Part shown: positions 27,647 through 36,823 of the stretch, in pieces
How the letters are laid out: each line of letters begins with the position of its first letter
Position numbering within the stretch: position 1 is the stretch's first letter
Source of the DNA: Betaproteobacteria bacterium
Lineage (GTDB): Bacteria; Pseudomonadota; Gammaproteobacteria; Burkholderiales; Usitatibacteraceae
Assembly: GCA_016709665.1 (NCBI GenBank)
Contig: JADJMI010000005.1
Location: forward strand, 310,001 to 374,000
Direction of reading: 5' to 3'
DNA: 64,000 nt
The notes under the pieces: model-generated
What the model was told of the DNA's origin: nothing
Databases searched by the model: none
What the model saw: only the letters and a program-made list of their open reading frames with translations
Translations under genes and position numbers: made by a program

Positions 27647-29725
27647 GTGGCCGCCCGTCCGGGCCGCGCCGCGGCCGAGCCGCCCGCGCCCCCCGCCACC
27701 CGGGACGATCTCGTCGCCGGCCCCGCCATCCGCGAGAAGCTCGCGAAGCTGGGCATCGCCTCGAAGCTCGACCTCGCGCTGCACCTGCCCCTTCGCTACG
27801 AGGACGAGACGAAGCTCACGCCGCTCGCCGAGGCCGTGCCGGGCGAACCGGTGCTCGTGGAGGCCGTCGTGGTCGAGTGCGAGGTCAAGTACCGTCCGCG
27901 GCGAACCCTCGTCGTGAAGCTCACCGACGGCGCCTCGGATCTCTGGGTGCGCTTCCTCAACTTCTACCCGAGCCAGGTGAAGCAGATGGAGCCGGGCCGG
28001 CGCCTGCGCCTCTACGGCGAGGTGCGCCCGGGCTTCTTCGGGGCGGAGATGGTCCACCCCAAGGTGCGCGTGGTGGACGAAGGCGCCCCGTTGCCGCGCA
28101 GCCTCACGCCGGTGTACCCCACGACCGCCGGCCTCACGCAGGCGAACCTGCGCGGATTCATCGAGCACGCGCTCGACACGCTGCTGCTCGACGACACGCT
28201 GGACCCCGCGCTGCTGGCGCGCCTCGCGCTCGGCCCCTTCCGCGAGAGCGTGCTCCTGCTGCACCGCCCGCCGCCGGACGCCGATCCGCGCGCCCTCGAG
28301 GAGCGCACGCACCCGGCGTGGCGCCGGCTCAAGTTCGACGAGCTCCTCGCGCAGCAGTTCGCGATGCGGCTCGCCTACCGCGAGCGGCGCGGCAAGGCCG
28401 CGCCGCGCATGGCCGAGAAGCACACGCTCACGAGCCTGCTGGTGAAGTCGCTGCCCTTCGCGCTCACGCGCGCGCAAAGGAAGGCGTGGGCGACGATCGC
28501 CCACGACCTGGGCCAGCCGCACCCGATGCGCCGCCTGCTGCAGGGCGACGTGGGCAGCGGCAAGACGCTGGTCGCCGCCCTCGCCGCGCTGCAGGCCATC
28601 GAGAACGACTTCCAGGTCGCGCTCATGGCGCCCACGGAGATCCTCGCGGAGCAGCACTACCTCAAGCTCGCCCACTGGCTGGAGCCCCTGGGGGTGAAGG
28701 TCACCTGGCTCTCGGGCGGCCTCAGGGCGCGCGCGAAGAAGGCGGCGCAGGAGGCCATCGGGCGCGGCGAGACGCGCCTCGCCATCGGCACCCACGCGCT
28801 CTTCCAGGGCGACGTCGCGTTCCACCGCCTGGGGCTCGCGATCGTCGACGAGCAGCACCGCTTCGGCGTGGCCCAGCGGCTCGCGCTCGCGAGCAAGGGC
28901 GCGGAACCCCACCAGCTGATGATGAGCGCGACGCCCATCCCGCGCACGCTCTCCATGAGCTACTACGCGGACCTCGACGTGAGCGTGATCGACGAACTGC
29001 CGCCGGGCCGCACGCCCGTGGTGACCAAGCTCGTGGACGAATCGCGTCGCGACGAGGTGGTGGCGCGCGTGCGCGAGAGCTGCCGCGAGGGCGCCCAGGC
29101 CTACTGGGTGTGCCCGCTCATCGAGGAATCGGAGACGCTCCAGCTCAAGACGGCCCTCGAGACCTTCGAGACCCTCAAGACCACCTTCCCCGACCTCGCC
29201 GTGGGCCTGGTGCACGGCCGCATGAAGCCCGACGAGAAGGCGCAGGTGATGGCCGATTTCAAGGCGAAGCGCGTGCAGCTGCTCGTGGCGACCACGGTGA
29301 TCGAGGTGGGGGTGGACGTGCCCAACGCCTCGCTGATGGTGATCGAGCACGCCGAGCGCATGGGCCTCGCGCAGCTGCACCAGCTGCGCGGCCGCGTGGG
29401 CCGCGGCACCGCGAAGAGCCTCGCGATCCTGCTGTATCATCGGCCGCTCTCGGATACGGCGCGGGCGAGGCTCAAGATCATCTACGAGAACACCGACGGC
29501 TTCGAGATCGCGCGGCAGGACCTGCTGCTGCGCGGGCCGGGCGAATACCTCGGCGCCCGCCAGAGCGGCGCGCCCCTGCTGCGCTTCGCCGACCTCGAGC
29601 GCGACACGGACCTCGTCGAGCTCGCGCGCGCCACCGCCGACGAAATGATCGCGGCCCGCTCCCACGCCGTCGAGCGCCACCTCGATCGCTGGCTGGGCCA
29701 GCGGCAGTTCTACCTCAAGGCATGA
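27647..29725 (+). CDS. recG: ATP-dependent DNA helicase RecG
   Basis: Branch-migrating helicase that reverses stalled replication forks. 692 residues. An N-terminal wedge/OB domain (LWVRFLNFYPSQVKQMEPGRRLRLYGEVRPGF) precedes helicase motifs I (LLQGDVGSGKTLVA), Ia (APTEILAEQH), II (VDEQHRFG), III (MSATPIPRTL), V (ATTVIEVGVDVPNA) and VI (QLRGRVGRG), then the C-terminal FEIARQDLLLRGPGEYLGARQSG. The GTG at 27647, 8 bases after ridA, gives a reasonable N-terminus. Confidence 0.96.
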   Translation: MAARPGRAAAEPPAPPATRDDLVAGPAIREKLAKLGIASKLDLALHLPLRYEDETKLTPLAEAVPGEPVLVEAVVVECEVKYRPRRTLVVKLTDGASDLWVRFLNFYPSQVKQMEPGRRLRLYGEVRPGFFGAEMVHPKVRVVDEGAPLPRSLTPVYPTTAGLTQANLRGFIEHALDTLLLDDTLDPALLARLALGPFRESVLLLHRPPPDADPRALEERTHPAWRRLKFDELLAQQFAMRLAYRERRGKAAPRMAEKHTLTSLLVKSLPFALTRAQRKAWATIAHDLGQPHPMRRLLQGDVGSGKTLVAALAALQAIENDFQVALMAPTEILAEQHYLKLAHWLEPLGVKVTWLSGGLRARAKKAAQEAIGRGETRLAIGTHALFQGDVAFHRLGLAIVDEQHRFGVAQRLALASKGAEPHQLMMSATPIPRTLSMSYYADLDVSVIDELPPGRTPVVTKLVDESRRDEVVARVRESCREGAQAYWVCPLIEESETLQLKTALETFETLKTTFPDLAVGLVHGRMKPDEKAQVMADFKAKRVQLLVATTVIEVGVDVPNASLMVIEHAERMGLAQLHQLRGRVGRGTAKSLAILLYHRPLSDTARARLKIIYENTDGFEIARQDLLLRGPGEYLGARQSGAPLLRFADLERDTDLVELARATADEMIAARSHAVERHLDRWLGQRQFYLKA

Positions 29726-30246
29726 ACCGATGGAAACGGCTCGCGCCGCCGCACTCCGATCCCTGGCGTCCCTGGCTCGCGTGGCGCGGGTCCCTCACCT
29801 GGCGCATCCGGGCCCGCGAGCCGGACTTCCGCGTGCGCATCGTGAGGCAGGGCCCGCGAATCCCCAACGACGACGAGTGCCGCCAGCTCGGCCAGCCGGC
29901 GCATCGCGTGGCGTTCGTGCGCGAGGTGCTCCTCCTCGCGAAGGGCGAGCCCGTGGTGCTCGCGCATTCGAGCGCGGCCTGGCGGGACCTCGCGGGCCCC
30001 TGGCGGGGCCTTCGCGGCCTGGGCACGCGGCCGCTCGCGGAAGCGCTCTTCACCGATCCGCGGGTGCGGCGCGATCCGCTGGAGTTCGTCCGGCTCGACC
30101 GGCGGCATCCCTTGTGGCGGCAGGCGGCCGCGCTCACGGGCCGCGACCTGCCCGTCCTGCGGGCGCGGCGCTCGCGCTTCCTGAAGCGCGGCCGGCCGCT
30201 CCTCGTGACCGAGGTCTTCCTGCCGGCGCTCGTCCGCCTGGGCTAG
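29722..30246 (+). CDS. ubiC: Chorismate lyase
   Basis: Splits chorismate into pyruvate and 4-hydroxybenzoate, first committed step of ubiquinone synthesis. 174 residues. Typical features: W-rich N-terminus (WLAWRGSLTWRI), VREVLLLAKGEPVVLAHS and the C-terminal RRSRFLKRGRPLLVTEVFLP. The start overlaps the recG stop (ATGA) and the gene lies just before ubiA, supporting the call. Confidence 0.9.
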   Translation: MNRWKRLAPPHSDPWRPWLAWRGSLTWRIRAREPDFRVRIVRQGPRIPNDDECRQLGQPAHRVAFVREVLLLAKGEPVVLAHSSAAWRDLAGPWRGLRGLGTRPLAEALFTDPRVRRDPLEFVRLDRRHPLWRQAAALTGRDLPVLRARRSRFLKRGRPLLVTEVFLPALVRLG

Positions 30247-30256
30247 GGAGCGGGCC

Positions 30257-31138
30257 GTGAACGCCGTCCTCGCGCGCATCGATGCGTACGAGAAGCTCGT
30301 CCGCCTCGACAAGCCCGTGGGCATCCTGCTGCTCCTGTGGCCCACGCTGTGGGGCCTGTGGATCGCCTCCGGCGGGGTCCCGGAATGGCGCGTCCTGTGG
30401 ATCTTCGTGATGGGCACGGTGCTCATGCGATCGGCCGGCTGCGCCATCAACGACTACGCGGACCGCGGCTTCGACGCCCACGTGAAGCGCACGAAGGAAC
30501 GGCCGCTGGCCGCCGGAACCATCCGGCCGCAGGAGGCCGTCCTCGTCGCCGCCGTGCTCGCGCTCTGCGCCTTCCTGCTGGTCGTGTGGACCCAGAACCT
30601 GCTCACCATCGGCCTGTCCGTGGGCGCGGGCGCGCTCGCGGCCATCTACCCGTACACCAAGCGCTTCCTCGCCGTGCCGCAGGCGTGGCTCGGGCACTGC
30701 TTCGGCTTCGGCATTCCCATGGCGTTCGCGGCGGTGACCAACGACGTGCCGCCCCTCGCCTGGGCTCTCCTCGCCGCGAATTTCTTCTGGGTGCTCGCCT
30801 ACGACACCGAGTACGCGATGGTGGACCGGCCGGACGACCTGAAGATCGGCATCAAGACCTCGGCGATCACCTTCGGCCGGTTCGACGTCGCGGCGGTGAT
30901 GGCCTGCTACGGGCTCTTCGTGGGCGCGATGGCGGCCATCGGCATCTGGCAGGGCTGGCGCGCCGGGTTCTTCCTCGGGCTCGCGGCCGCGCTCGCGGTC
31001 GCGATCGTGCACTATTTCTGGATCCGCGACCGCACGCGCGAGGGGTGCTTCCGCGCCTTCCGCCACAACCACTGGATCGGGCTCGCGGTCTTCGCGGGCG
31101 TCGTCCTCGACCACCTGGGCTCGCGGCCGGCCGGCTGA
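30257..31138 (+). CDS. ubiA: 4-hydroxybenzoate polyprenyltransferase
   Basis: Integral membrane enzyme that prenylates 4-hydroxybenzoate, the product of UbiC, in ubiquinone synthesis. 293 residues with about eight membrane helices. The two aspartate motifs are present: NDYADRGFDAHVKRTKERPLA (~68-88) and YDTEYAMVDRPDDLKIGIKTSAI (~178-200). GTG start 11 bases after the ubiC stop. Confidence 0.96.
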   Translation: MNAVLARIDAYEKLVRLDKPVGILLLLWPTLWGLWIASGGVPEWRVLWIFVMGTVLMRSAGCAINDYADRGFDAHVKRTKERPLAAGTIRPQEAVLVAAVLALCAFLLVVWTQNLLTIGLSVGAGALAAIYPYTKRFLAVPQAWLGHCFGFGIPMAFAAVTNDVPPLAWALLAANFFWVLAYDTEYAMVDRPDDLKIGIKTSAITFGRFDVAAVMACYGLFVGAMAAIGIWQGWRAGFFLGLAAALAVAIVHYFWIRDRTREGCFRAFRHNHWIGLAVFAGVVLDHLGSRPAG

Positions 31139-31169
31139 GAGTCCGTTCCCCACGACCCTGGAGCGCGCC

Positions 31170-31982
31170 ATGCAAGCCACCACGATCACCCTCGAGCGCG
31201 AGGGCCCCGTCGCCATCCTCGTCCTCGACCGGCCCGACAAGGCCAACGCGATGGAGGAGGCGATGTGGCACGAGCTGCGCGAGGCCATGCGCCATGCCGA
31301 CGAGACGCCGGAGATCCGCGTCGTGGTGCTGAAGGGCGCCGGCCGGCACTTCACCGCCGGGATCGACCTCGCGATGCTCGAGGGCCTGGCCGCCCGGCTG
31401 CGCGACGAGGACGGCGCGAGGAGCCGCGAGAAGCTGCGCCGCCTCATCCTCGACCTGCAGGACACGCTCACCGCCTTCGAGCGCTGCCGCAAGCCGGTCA
31501 TCGCGGCCATCCACGGCGCCTGCTACGGCGGCGGCATGGATCTCGTCACCGCGTGCGACATCCGCCACTGCTCGGCGGACGCGCGGTTCTCCGTGAAGGA
31601 GATCGACGTGGGCATGACGGCCGACGTGGGCACGCTGCAGCGCCTGCCGCGTCTCGTCGGCGAGGGCATGGCGCGCGAGCTCGCCTACACCGGGCGCGTC
31701 GTCGACGGCGCGGAGGCGCAGGCGATCGGCCTCGTGAATCGCTGCCATGACACGCCCGAGGCGCTCCACGAGGGCGTGATGGCGCTCGCCCGCGCCATAG
31801 CCGCCAAGTCGCCGCTCGCCATCCGCGGCTGCAAGGAGATGATCACCTACGCGCGCGATCATTCCGTGGCCGACGGCCTCAACTACGTGGCGACCTGGAA
31901 TGCGGCGATGCTCCTGTCCCGCGACCTGCAGGAGACGGGCCTCGCCGCGCGCGAGAAGCGTCCGCCGGAATTCCGTGACTGA
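31170..31982 (+). CDS. Enoyl-CoA hydratase/isomerase family, dienoyl-CoA isomerase-like
   Basis: Crotonase-fold enzyme of 270 residues. Oxyanion-hole segments GRHFTAGIDLAML and HGACYGGGMDLVTACDIR; catalytic acidic residues in SVKEIDVGMTADVGTLQRLPRLVG match the delta3,5-delta2,4-dienoyl-CoA isomerase group (Glu and Asp of EIDVGMTADVG), which shifts double bonds during unsaturated fatty acid oxidation. A plain enoyl-CoA hydratase is less likely because the hydratase Glu pair is not seen. The stop overlaps the next gene by 8 bases. Confidence 0.87.
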   Translation: MQATTITLEREGPVAILVLDRPDKANAMEEAMWHELREAMRHADETPEIRVVVLKGAGRHFTAGIDLAMLEGLAARLRDEDGARSREKLRRLILDLQDTLTAFERCRKPVIAAIHGACYGGGMDLVTACDIRHCSADARFSVKEIDVGMTADVGTLQRLPRLVGEGMARELAYTGRVVDGAEAQAIGLVNRCHDTPEALHEGVMALARAIAAKSPLAIRGCKEMITYARDHSVADGLNYVATWNAAMLLSRDLQETGLAAREKRPPEFRD

Positions 31983-32544
31983 CGGCGCTAGCGAAGCCGG
32001 CGTGCCGGCGATCCTCGTCCTCCTCGCGCATCCCTACCCCGGCCGCTCGCGGGCGTGCGACGCGCTCGTGCGCGCCCTCGCGCCGATCGAGCGCATCGAG
32101 GTCCGCTCGCTCTACGACCGCTATCCCGATTTCGACGTGGATCCGCGAGCCGAACAGGAGGCCCTCGGGGCCGCGCAGCTCGTGGTCTGGCTCGCGCCGA
32201 TGCACTGGTACGGCGTCCCGGGCCTGCTCAAGCACTGGTTCGACGTGGTGCTCGTGAAGGGGTGGGCCTACGGCGAGGGCGGCACGGCGCTGGCGGGCAA
32301 GGATTGCCTCTGGGCCGTGACGACGGGCGGGGACGAGGCGGCGTTCTCCGCGGCAGGCCGCCACGGCCTGCCGTTCGAGGCCTTCGTGCCCGCCATCGAG
32401 CGCACGGCGCGCTTCTGCGGCATGAACTGGCTCGAGCCGCACGTGCTGCATGGCGCGCACCGCGTGGACGACGAGGCGCTCGCGCGCTCCGGCGAGGCGC
32501 TGCGGGCGCGGCTTCTCGCCTGGCGGGAAGGGCGCGGCGCATGA
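31975..32544 (+). CDS. NAD(P)H quinone oxidoreductase, KefF-like
   Basis: Flavodoxin-fold FMN reductase of 189 residues: VLLAHPYPGRSRACDALV (phosphate loop), APMHWYGVPGLLKHWFDVVLVKGWAYG (the family signature) and VTTGGDEAAF. KefF homologues are ancillary activators of KefC-type K+ efflux systems and also quinone reductases. The next gene is KefC-like and overlaps by ATGA, strongly supporting this role. The GTG start at 31975 lies within the end of the preceding gene. Confidence 0.88.
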   Translation: MTDGASEAGVPAILVLLAHPYPGRSRACDALVRALAPIERIEVRSLYDRYPDFDVDPRAEQEALGAAQLVVWLAPMHWYGVPGLLKHWFDVVLVKGWAYGEGGTALAGKDCLWAVTTGGDEAAFSAAGRHGLPFEAFVPAIERTARFCGMNWLEPHVLHGAHRVDDEALARSGEALRARLLAWREGRGA

Positions 32545-34323
32545 ACGAGGCCATCGTCTTCCTCGCGGCGGCCGTGGTGATCGTGCCGCTCGCGGCGCGC
32601 GCGAAACTGGGCTCCGTGCTGGGCTACCTCCTGGCGGGCGCGGCCATCGGCCCCTGGGGCCTCGCGCTCGCGGGCGACGTCGAATCCACGCTGCACCTCG
32701 CGGAGCTGGGCGTCGTCCTGATGCTCTTCGTGATCGGCCTGGAGCTCGACCCGAAGCGCCTGCTGTCGATGCGCCGGGAGGTCTTCGGCGGCGGCTCGCT
32801 CCAGCTCGCGGCCTGCGGGTTGGCGCTCGCCCTCGGGCTGCTCGCCGTGGGGCTGCCCTGGCAGGCGGCGCTCGTCGCGGGCCTCGCGCTCGGCCTGTCC
32901 TCGACCGCCATCGCCGTGCAGACGATGACCGAGAGGAACGAACTCGCCACGCCCACGGGCCGGTCGGCCTTCGCGATCCTCCTCTTCCAGGACATCGCGG
33001 CCATCCCGCTCATCGCGATGGTGCCCTTGCTCGCCGCCGCGCCGGCCGCGTCGACGGAGCCGGCCTGGCAGCGATTCGCCCTCGCCTTCGCCGCGGTGGC
33101 CGGCGTGGCGGTGATCGGGCGCTACCTCACGCGGCCGGCCATGCGCCTCGTCGCGCGCACCGGCATCCGCGAGCTCTTCACGGCCTTCGCGCTGCTGCTC
33201 GTCCTGGGCATCGCGCAGCTCATGACGGGGGCGGGGCTCTCGATGGCCCTCGGGGCCTTCCTCGCGGGCGTGCTGCTCGCCGGATCGGAGTACCGCCATG
33301 CCCTCGAGACGGACATCGAGCCGTTCAAGGGACTCCTGCTCGGCCTCTTCTTCATCGCGGTGGGGATGACGGTCGACTTCGGCCTGCTCGCCTCGCGGCC
33401 GGCGATGGTGCTCGTGCTCGTGGGCGGCTTCCTCGCGATCAAGATCGCGACCCTCTGGGCGGTGGCGCGCGCTCGGCGTGACGGCGCGCCAGCGCCTGCT
33501 CTTCGCGTTCCTCCTGTCGCAGGGCGGCGAATTCGCGTTCGTGGTGTTCGCCTCGGCGCGCGTCGCGGGCGTGCTCTCCCGCGAATGGGAGGCGCTCCTC
33601 ACCATCTCGGTCGCGCTCTCGATGGCGGCGACGCCCCTCCTGCTGCTCGCCCACGACCGGTGGCTGTGCGTGAAGGCGGAGGGCGCGCGCGAGCCCGACG
33701 CGATCCCCGAGGAGGCGCCCGTCATCATCGCGGGCTTCGGCCGCTTCGGTCAGATCGTCGGCCGCCTGCTGCTCGCCAACGGCGTGCGCGCGGTGGTGCT
33801 CGATCACGACCCGGAGCAGATCGAGCTGCTGCGCAAGTTCGGCTACCAGGTCTTCTACGGCGATGCGACGCGCACGGACCTGCTCGCCGCCGCCGGGGCG
33901 GGACGAGCGCGCCTGCTCGTGAACGCCATCGACGACGTGGACGGCAGCCTCGCGCTCGCCGACCGCGTGCGGGCGAACTGGCCGCGCCTGCCCATGGTCG
34001 CGCGCGCCCGCAACGTCTCGCACTACTACGAGCTGCGCCTGCGTGGCGTGGAAGTGGTCGAGCGCGAGACGTTCGAATCGGCGCTGCGCATGGGGCGGGC
34101 GGCCCTCGAGGCCCTCGGCGTCGACGCGTACCGCGCCCGCGAGATGGCCGACACCTTCCGCCGCCACAACCGCGCCTCGCTCGAGGCGAACCTGCCGCAC
34201 TACCAGGACGAGACCCGCCTGCTGAACGCCGCGCGCGCGGGCCGCGAGGAGCTCGAGGCGATGTTCGCCCGCGACCGCGAGCGCTTCGACCGCGAGCACG
34301 GCGGCGGCGATTCGTGGCGATGA
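32541..34323 (+). CDS. Glutathione-gated K+ efflux antiporter, KefC-like, frameshifted
   Basis: CPA2-family K+/H+ antiporter of about 590 residues. The N-terminal part has roughly 12 helices with the family IGLELDPKRLLSMRREVFG, LALGLSSTAIAVQTM, FQDIAAIPLIAM and FFIAVGMTVDFGLL. After the break comes TARQRLLFAFLLSQGGEFAFVVF, then a cytoplasmic RCK/TrkA-N domain (VIIAGFGRFGQIVGRLLLANGV, GDATRTDLL). The frame changes in the alternating run GCGCGCGC at 33464-33472: two missing bases would join WAVARA to LGVTARQR. It pairs with the KefF-like gene upstream and would protect against electrophiles. Confidence 0.88.
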
Positions 34324-34342
34324 ACCCCCGAAGGAGATGCCG

Positions 34343-35623
34343 ATGAAGCCGAACCTCGATCCCGCGAAGCCCGTGTGGCTCGTCCCGGGCGTGCGCACGC
34401 CCTTCGCCCGCGTGGACGGCGGCCTCGCCGCCCTGGACGCCGTGGCGCTTTCGGTGCCCGTCGCGAAGGCGATGGGCGCGAAGCTCGCCGCGGGCGACCG
34501 GCCGGATCTCGTCGCCTGGGGCACCGTGGCTTCCAACCTCGGCTGGAGCAACATCGCCCGCGAGGTGGTGCTGGAAGCGGGCCTGCCGGGCGAGACGCCC
34601 GCCTTCACGACGGTGCTCGCCTGCTCGACGAGCATGGTGGCGGCGTTCGAGTCGGCGTCGATGCTGGGCGGCAGCCTCTCGCTCGCGATGGCCGGCGGCG
34701 TGGAAAGCATGAGCCGCGTGCAGATCGGGCTGTCGCAGGGGCTCTCCGACTGGCTGCGACGCCTCTCGCAAGCGCGCACGTTCGGCGAGCGCATCGACCG
34801 CTTCCTCGCCATCCGCGGCGCGGACATCCGGCTGCACGTGCCCTCCGTTCGCAACCGCGCCACGGGCAAGAGCATGGGCGAGCACTGCGAGGAGATGGCG
34901 AAGGCATGGCGGATTCCCCGGGAGGCGCAGGACCGCCTGGCCTACGAATCGCACGCGCGCGCCGTGAAGGCCCTGGCCGGCGGCTTCTTCGACGACCTGG
35001 TGATCCCGGCGGGCGAGGCGACGCGCGACGGCATCCCGCGCGCGGACACCACGCCGGAGAAGCTCGCGAAACTGAAGCCCGCGTTCGACCGGACGGCGGG
35101 CACGATCACCGCGGGCAACGCCTCGCCGCTCACCGACGGCGCGGCGGCGCTCTGGGTGGCGACGCAAGCCGGCCTTTCGCGACTGCCCGCGGGTCCCCGC
35201 GCGCGGCTCGTCGACTGGGAGATCGCGGCCGTGGACCTGGCGACGGAGGGGCTCCTCATGGCGCCGGCGTACGCGATCCCGCGGCTCCTCGCGAGGCACG
35301 GGCTCGGCCTCGCGGACATTCACCTGTGGGAAATCCACGAGGCCTTCGCGGCGCAGGCGCTCTGCAACATCGCCGCGCTGGAAAGCGAGGCGTTCGTGCG
35401 CGAGAAGGCGGGCGTCGCAGCCGCGCTCGGCGCGTTCCCGTGGGACAGGCTCAACCCGAACGGCGGCAGCGTCGCCATCGGGCACCCGTTCGGCGCCACG
35501 GGGGCGCGCATCCTCTCGCAGGCGGTGAAGGAACTCGCGGCGATGGGGCCGGGCAAGCGGGCGGTGGTCTCGATCTGCGCCGACGGCGGGCTCGGCACCG
35601 TGGCGCTGCTCGAATCGGCCTGA
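34343..35623 (+). CDS. Acetyl-CoA acyltransferase (thiolase)
   Basis: Thiolase of 426 residues, of the FadI-like type, acting in fatty acid beta-oxidation. The nucleophile cysteine is in TTVLACSTSMVAAFES (~residue 90), with the later catalytic GHPFGATGARI (His) and CADGGLG (Cys, near the C-terminus), plus NEAFA-like EIHEAFAAQ. AAGGAG lies 6 bases before the ATG at 34343, so this is preferred over the ATG at 34337. Neighbours include an isomerase of unsaturated acyl-CoA, consistent with lipid degradation. Confidence 0.92.
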   Translation: MKPNLDPAKPVWLVPGVRTPFARVDGGLAALDAVALSVPVAKAMGAKLAAGDRPDLVAWGTVASNLGWSNIAREVVLEAGLPGETPAFTTVLACSTSMVAAFESASMLGGSLSLAMAGGVESMSRVQIGLSQGLSDWLRRLSQARTFGERIDRFLAIRGADIRLHVPSVRNRATGKSMGEHCEEMAKAWRIPREAQDRLAYESHARAVKALAGGFFDDLVIPAGEATRDGIPRADTTPEKLAKLKPAFDRTAGTITAGNASPLTDGAAALWVATQAGLSRLPAGPRARLVDWEIAAVDLATEGLLMAPAYAIPRLLARHGLGLADIHLWEIHEAFAAQALCNIAALESEAFVREKAGVAAALGAFPWDRLNPNGGSVAIGHPFGATGARILSQAVKELAAMGPGKRAVVSICADGGLGTVALLESA

Positions 35624-35635
35624 AGGGCCGCACGG

Positions 35636-35641
35636 TAGAAT
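35636..35641 (+). promoter_or_regulatory. Possible -10 box (TAGAAT) before thrH
   Basis: TAGAAT in the 64-bp gap between the thiolase stop and the thrH GTG, 46 bases before the start. No convincing -35 is seen. The same TAGAATC string recurs before yggS and the histidine kinase. Confidence 0.3.
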
Positions 35642-35687
35642 CGGGGGTGAATGCGCGGCCCATGCCGCCGCGCCGGAGACCTCCCCC

Positions 35688-36296
35688 GTGCAAATCGTCT
35701 GCCTCGACCTCGAAGGCGTCCTCGTTCCCGAGATCTGGATCGAATTCTCGAAGCGAACCGGCATCCCCGAGCTTTCGCGCACCACGCGCGACGAGCCCGA
35801 CTACGACGGGCTCATGCGCTTCCGCCTCGAGCTGCTCGAGGAGAAGGGCCTCGGCCTGCCGGACATCCAGGCCGTCATCGCGAGCATGGGCCCGATGCCC
35901 GGCGCGCGCGAGTTCCTGGACGAGCTGCGCACGAAGTTCCAGGTCGTGATCCTCTCGGACACCTTCTACGAGTTCGCCCGCCCGCTCATGGCGCAGCTGG
36001 GCGAGCCCACGCTCTTCTGCCACCGCCTCGAGGTGGATGGCGCGGGGCTCGTGCGCGGCTACCGGCTGCGCATGCCCGACCAGAAGCGCGCGGCGGTGAA
36101 CGCCTTCCGCGCGCTGAACTTCCAGGTGATCGCCGCGGGGGATTCGTACAACGACACCGCCATGCTGGGCGCGGCGCACGCGGGCATCTTCTTCCGGCCG
36201 CCGGAGGGCATCCTCGCGCAGTTCCCGCAATACCCGGTGGTGCGCGACTACCCGGCCCTGCGCGCGGCCATCGGCGAGGCGAGCGCGCGGATCTAG
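35688..36296 (+). CDS. thrH: Phosphoserine/homoserine phosphotransferase ThrH
   Basis: HAD-superfamily enzyme that dephosphorylates phosphoserine and can move the phosphate to homoserine, linking serine and threonine synthesis. 202 residues. HAD motifs: CLDLEGVLVPE (I; first Asp is the nucleophile), LSDTFYEF (II), DQKRAAVNAF (III Lys) and AAGDSYNDTAML (IV). Motif I DLEG in place of DxDx is typical of ThrH. GTG start at 35688. Its TAG interlocks with the convergent hyfI-like stop in CTAG. Confidence 0.93.
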   Translation: MQIVCLDLEGVLVPEIWIEFSKRTGIPELSRTTRDEPDYDGLMRFRLELLEEKGLGLPDIQAVIASMGPMPGAREFLDELRTKFQVVILSDTFYEFARPLMAQLGEPTLFCHRLEVDGAGLVRGYRLRMPDQKRAAVNAFRALNFQVIAAGDSYNDTAMLGAAHAGIFFRPPEGILAQFPQYPVVRDYPALRAAIGEASARI

Positions 36297-36823
36297 GGTC
36301 CCGCGCCCTCGCCCATGCGGGCGCTGACGGCGGTGAGGATGCCCTCGAGGATCGCGATCGGCGCCGGCGGGCAGCCCGGCACCGCCACGTCGACGGGAAT
36401 CACGTTCGAGACGGCGCCGCGGCTCGCGTAGCTTTCGCCGAACACGCCGCCGTTGCATCCGCACTCGCCCACCGCGACGACGAGTTTCGGGTCGGGTGTC
36501 GCTTCCCAGGCGATGCGCAGGGCGCGTTCCATGTTCTTCGCCACCGGCCCGGTGACGAGCAGCATGTCCGCATGGCGCGGGCTCGCGACGAATTTGATCC
36601 CCAGGCCCTCGAGGTTGTAGTAGGCGTTGTTGAGGGCGTGGATCTCCAGCTCGCAGCCGTTGCAGGAGCCGGCGTCGACCTGCCGGATGGTGAGGGCGCG
36701 GCCGAGCAGGCGCAGCACCTCGTCCTGGATTTCCGGCGCGCGCTGGCGCAGCGTCTGGTCGGCCCGGGGAGGGGGCTCGCTCACGAGGCCCGTCTTCACG
36801 ATCTGCCGAAGGATGCGGATCAC
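36293..36823 (-). CDS. NuoB/HyfI-like iron-sulfur subunit
   Basis: Small subunit carrying the N2-type [4Fe-4S] cluster of a complex I-like membrane complex. 176 residues. Cluster ligands: SCNGCELEIHAL (two Cys), VGECGCNGG and VPGCPPAP. The GTG start at 36823 overlaps the stop of the large subunit gene (GTGA). Last gene of the hyfB-C-E-F-G-I-like operon. The N-terminal ~45 residues (IRILRQIVKTG, PPRADQTLRQR) match the HyfI/EchC type, not NuoB of NADH dehydrogenase. Confidence 0.9.
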   Translation of the reverse strand: MIRILRQIVKTGLVSEPPPRADQTLRQRAPEIQDEVLRLLGRALTIRQVDAGSCNGCELEIHALNNAYYNLEGLGIKFVASPRHADMLLVTGPVAKNMERALRIAWEATPDPKLVVAVGECGCNGGVFGESYASRGAVSNVIPVDVAVPGCPPAPIAILEGILTAVSARMGEGAGP

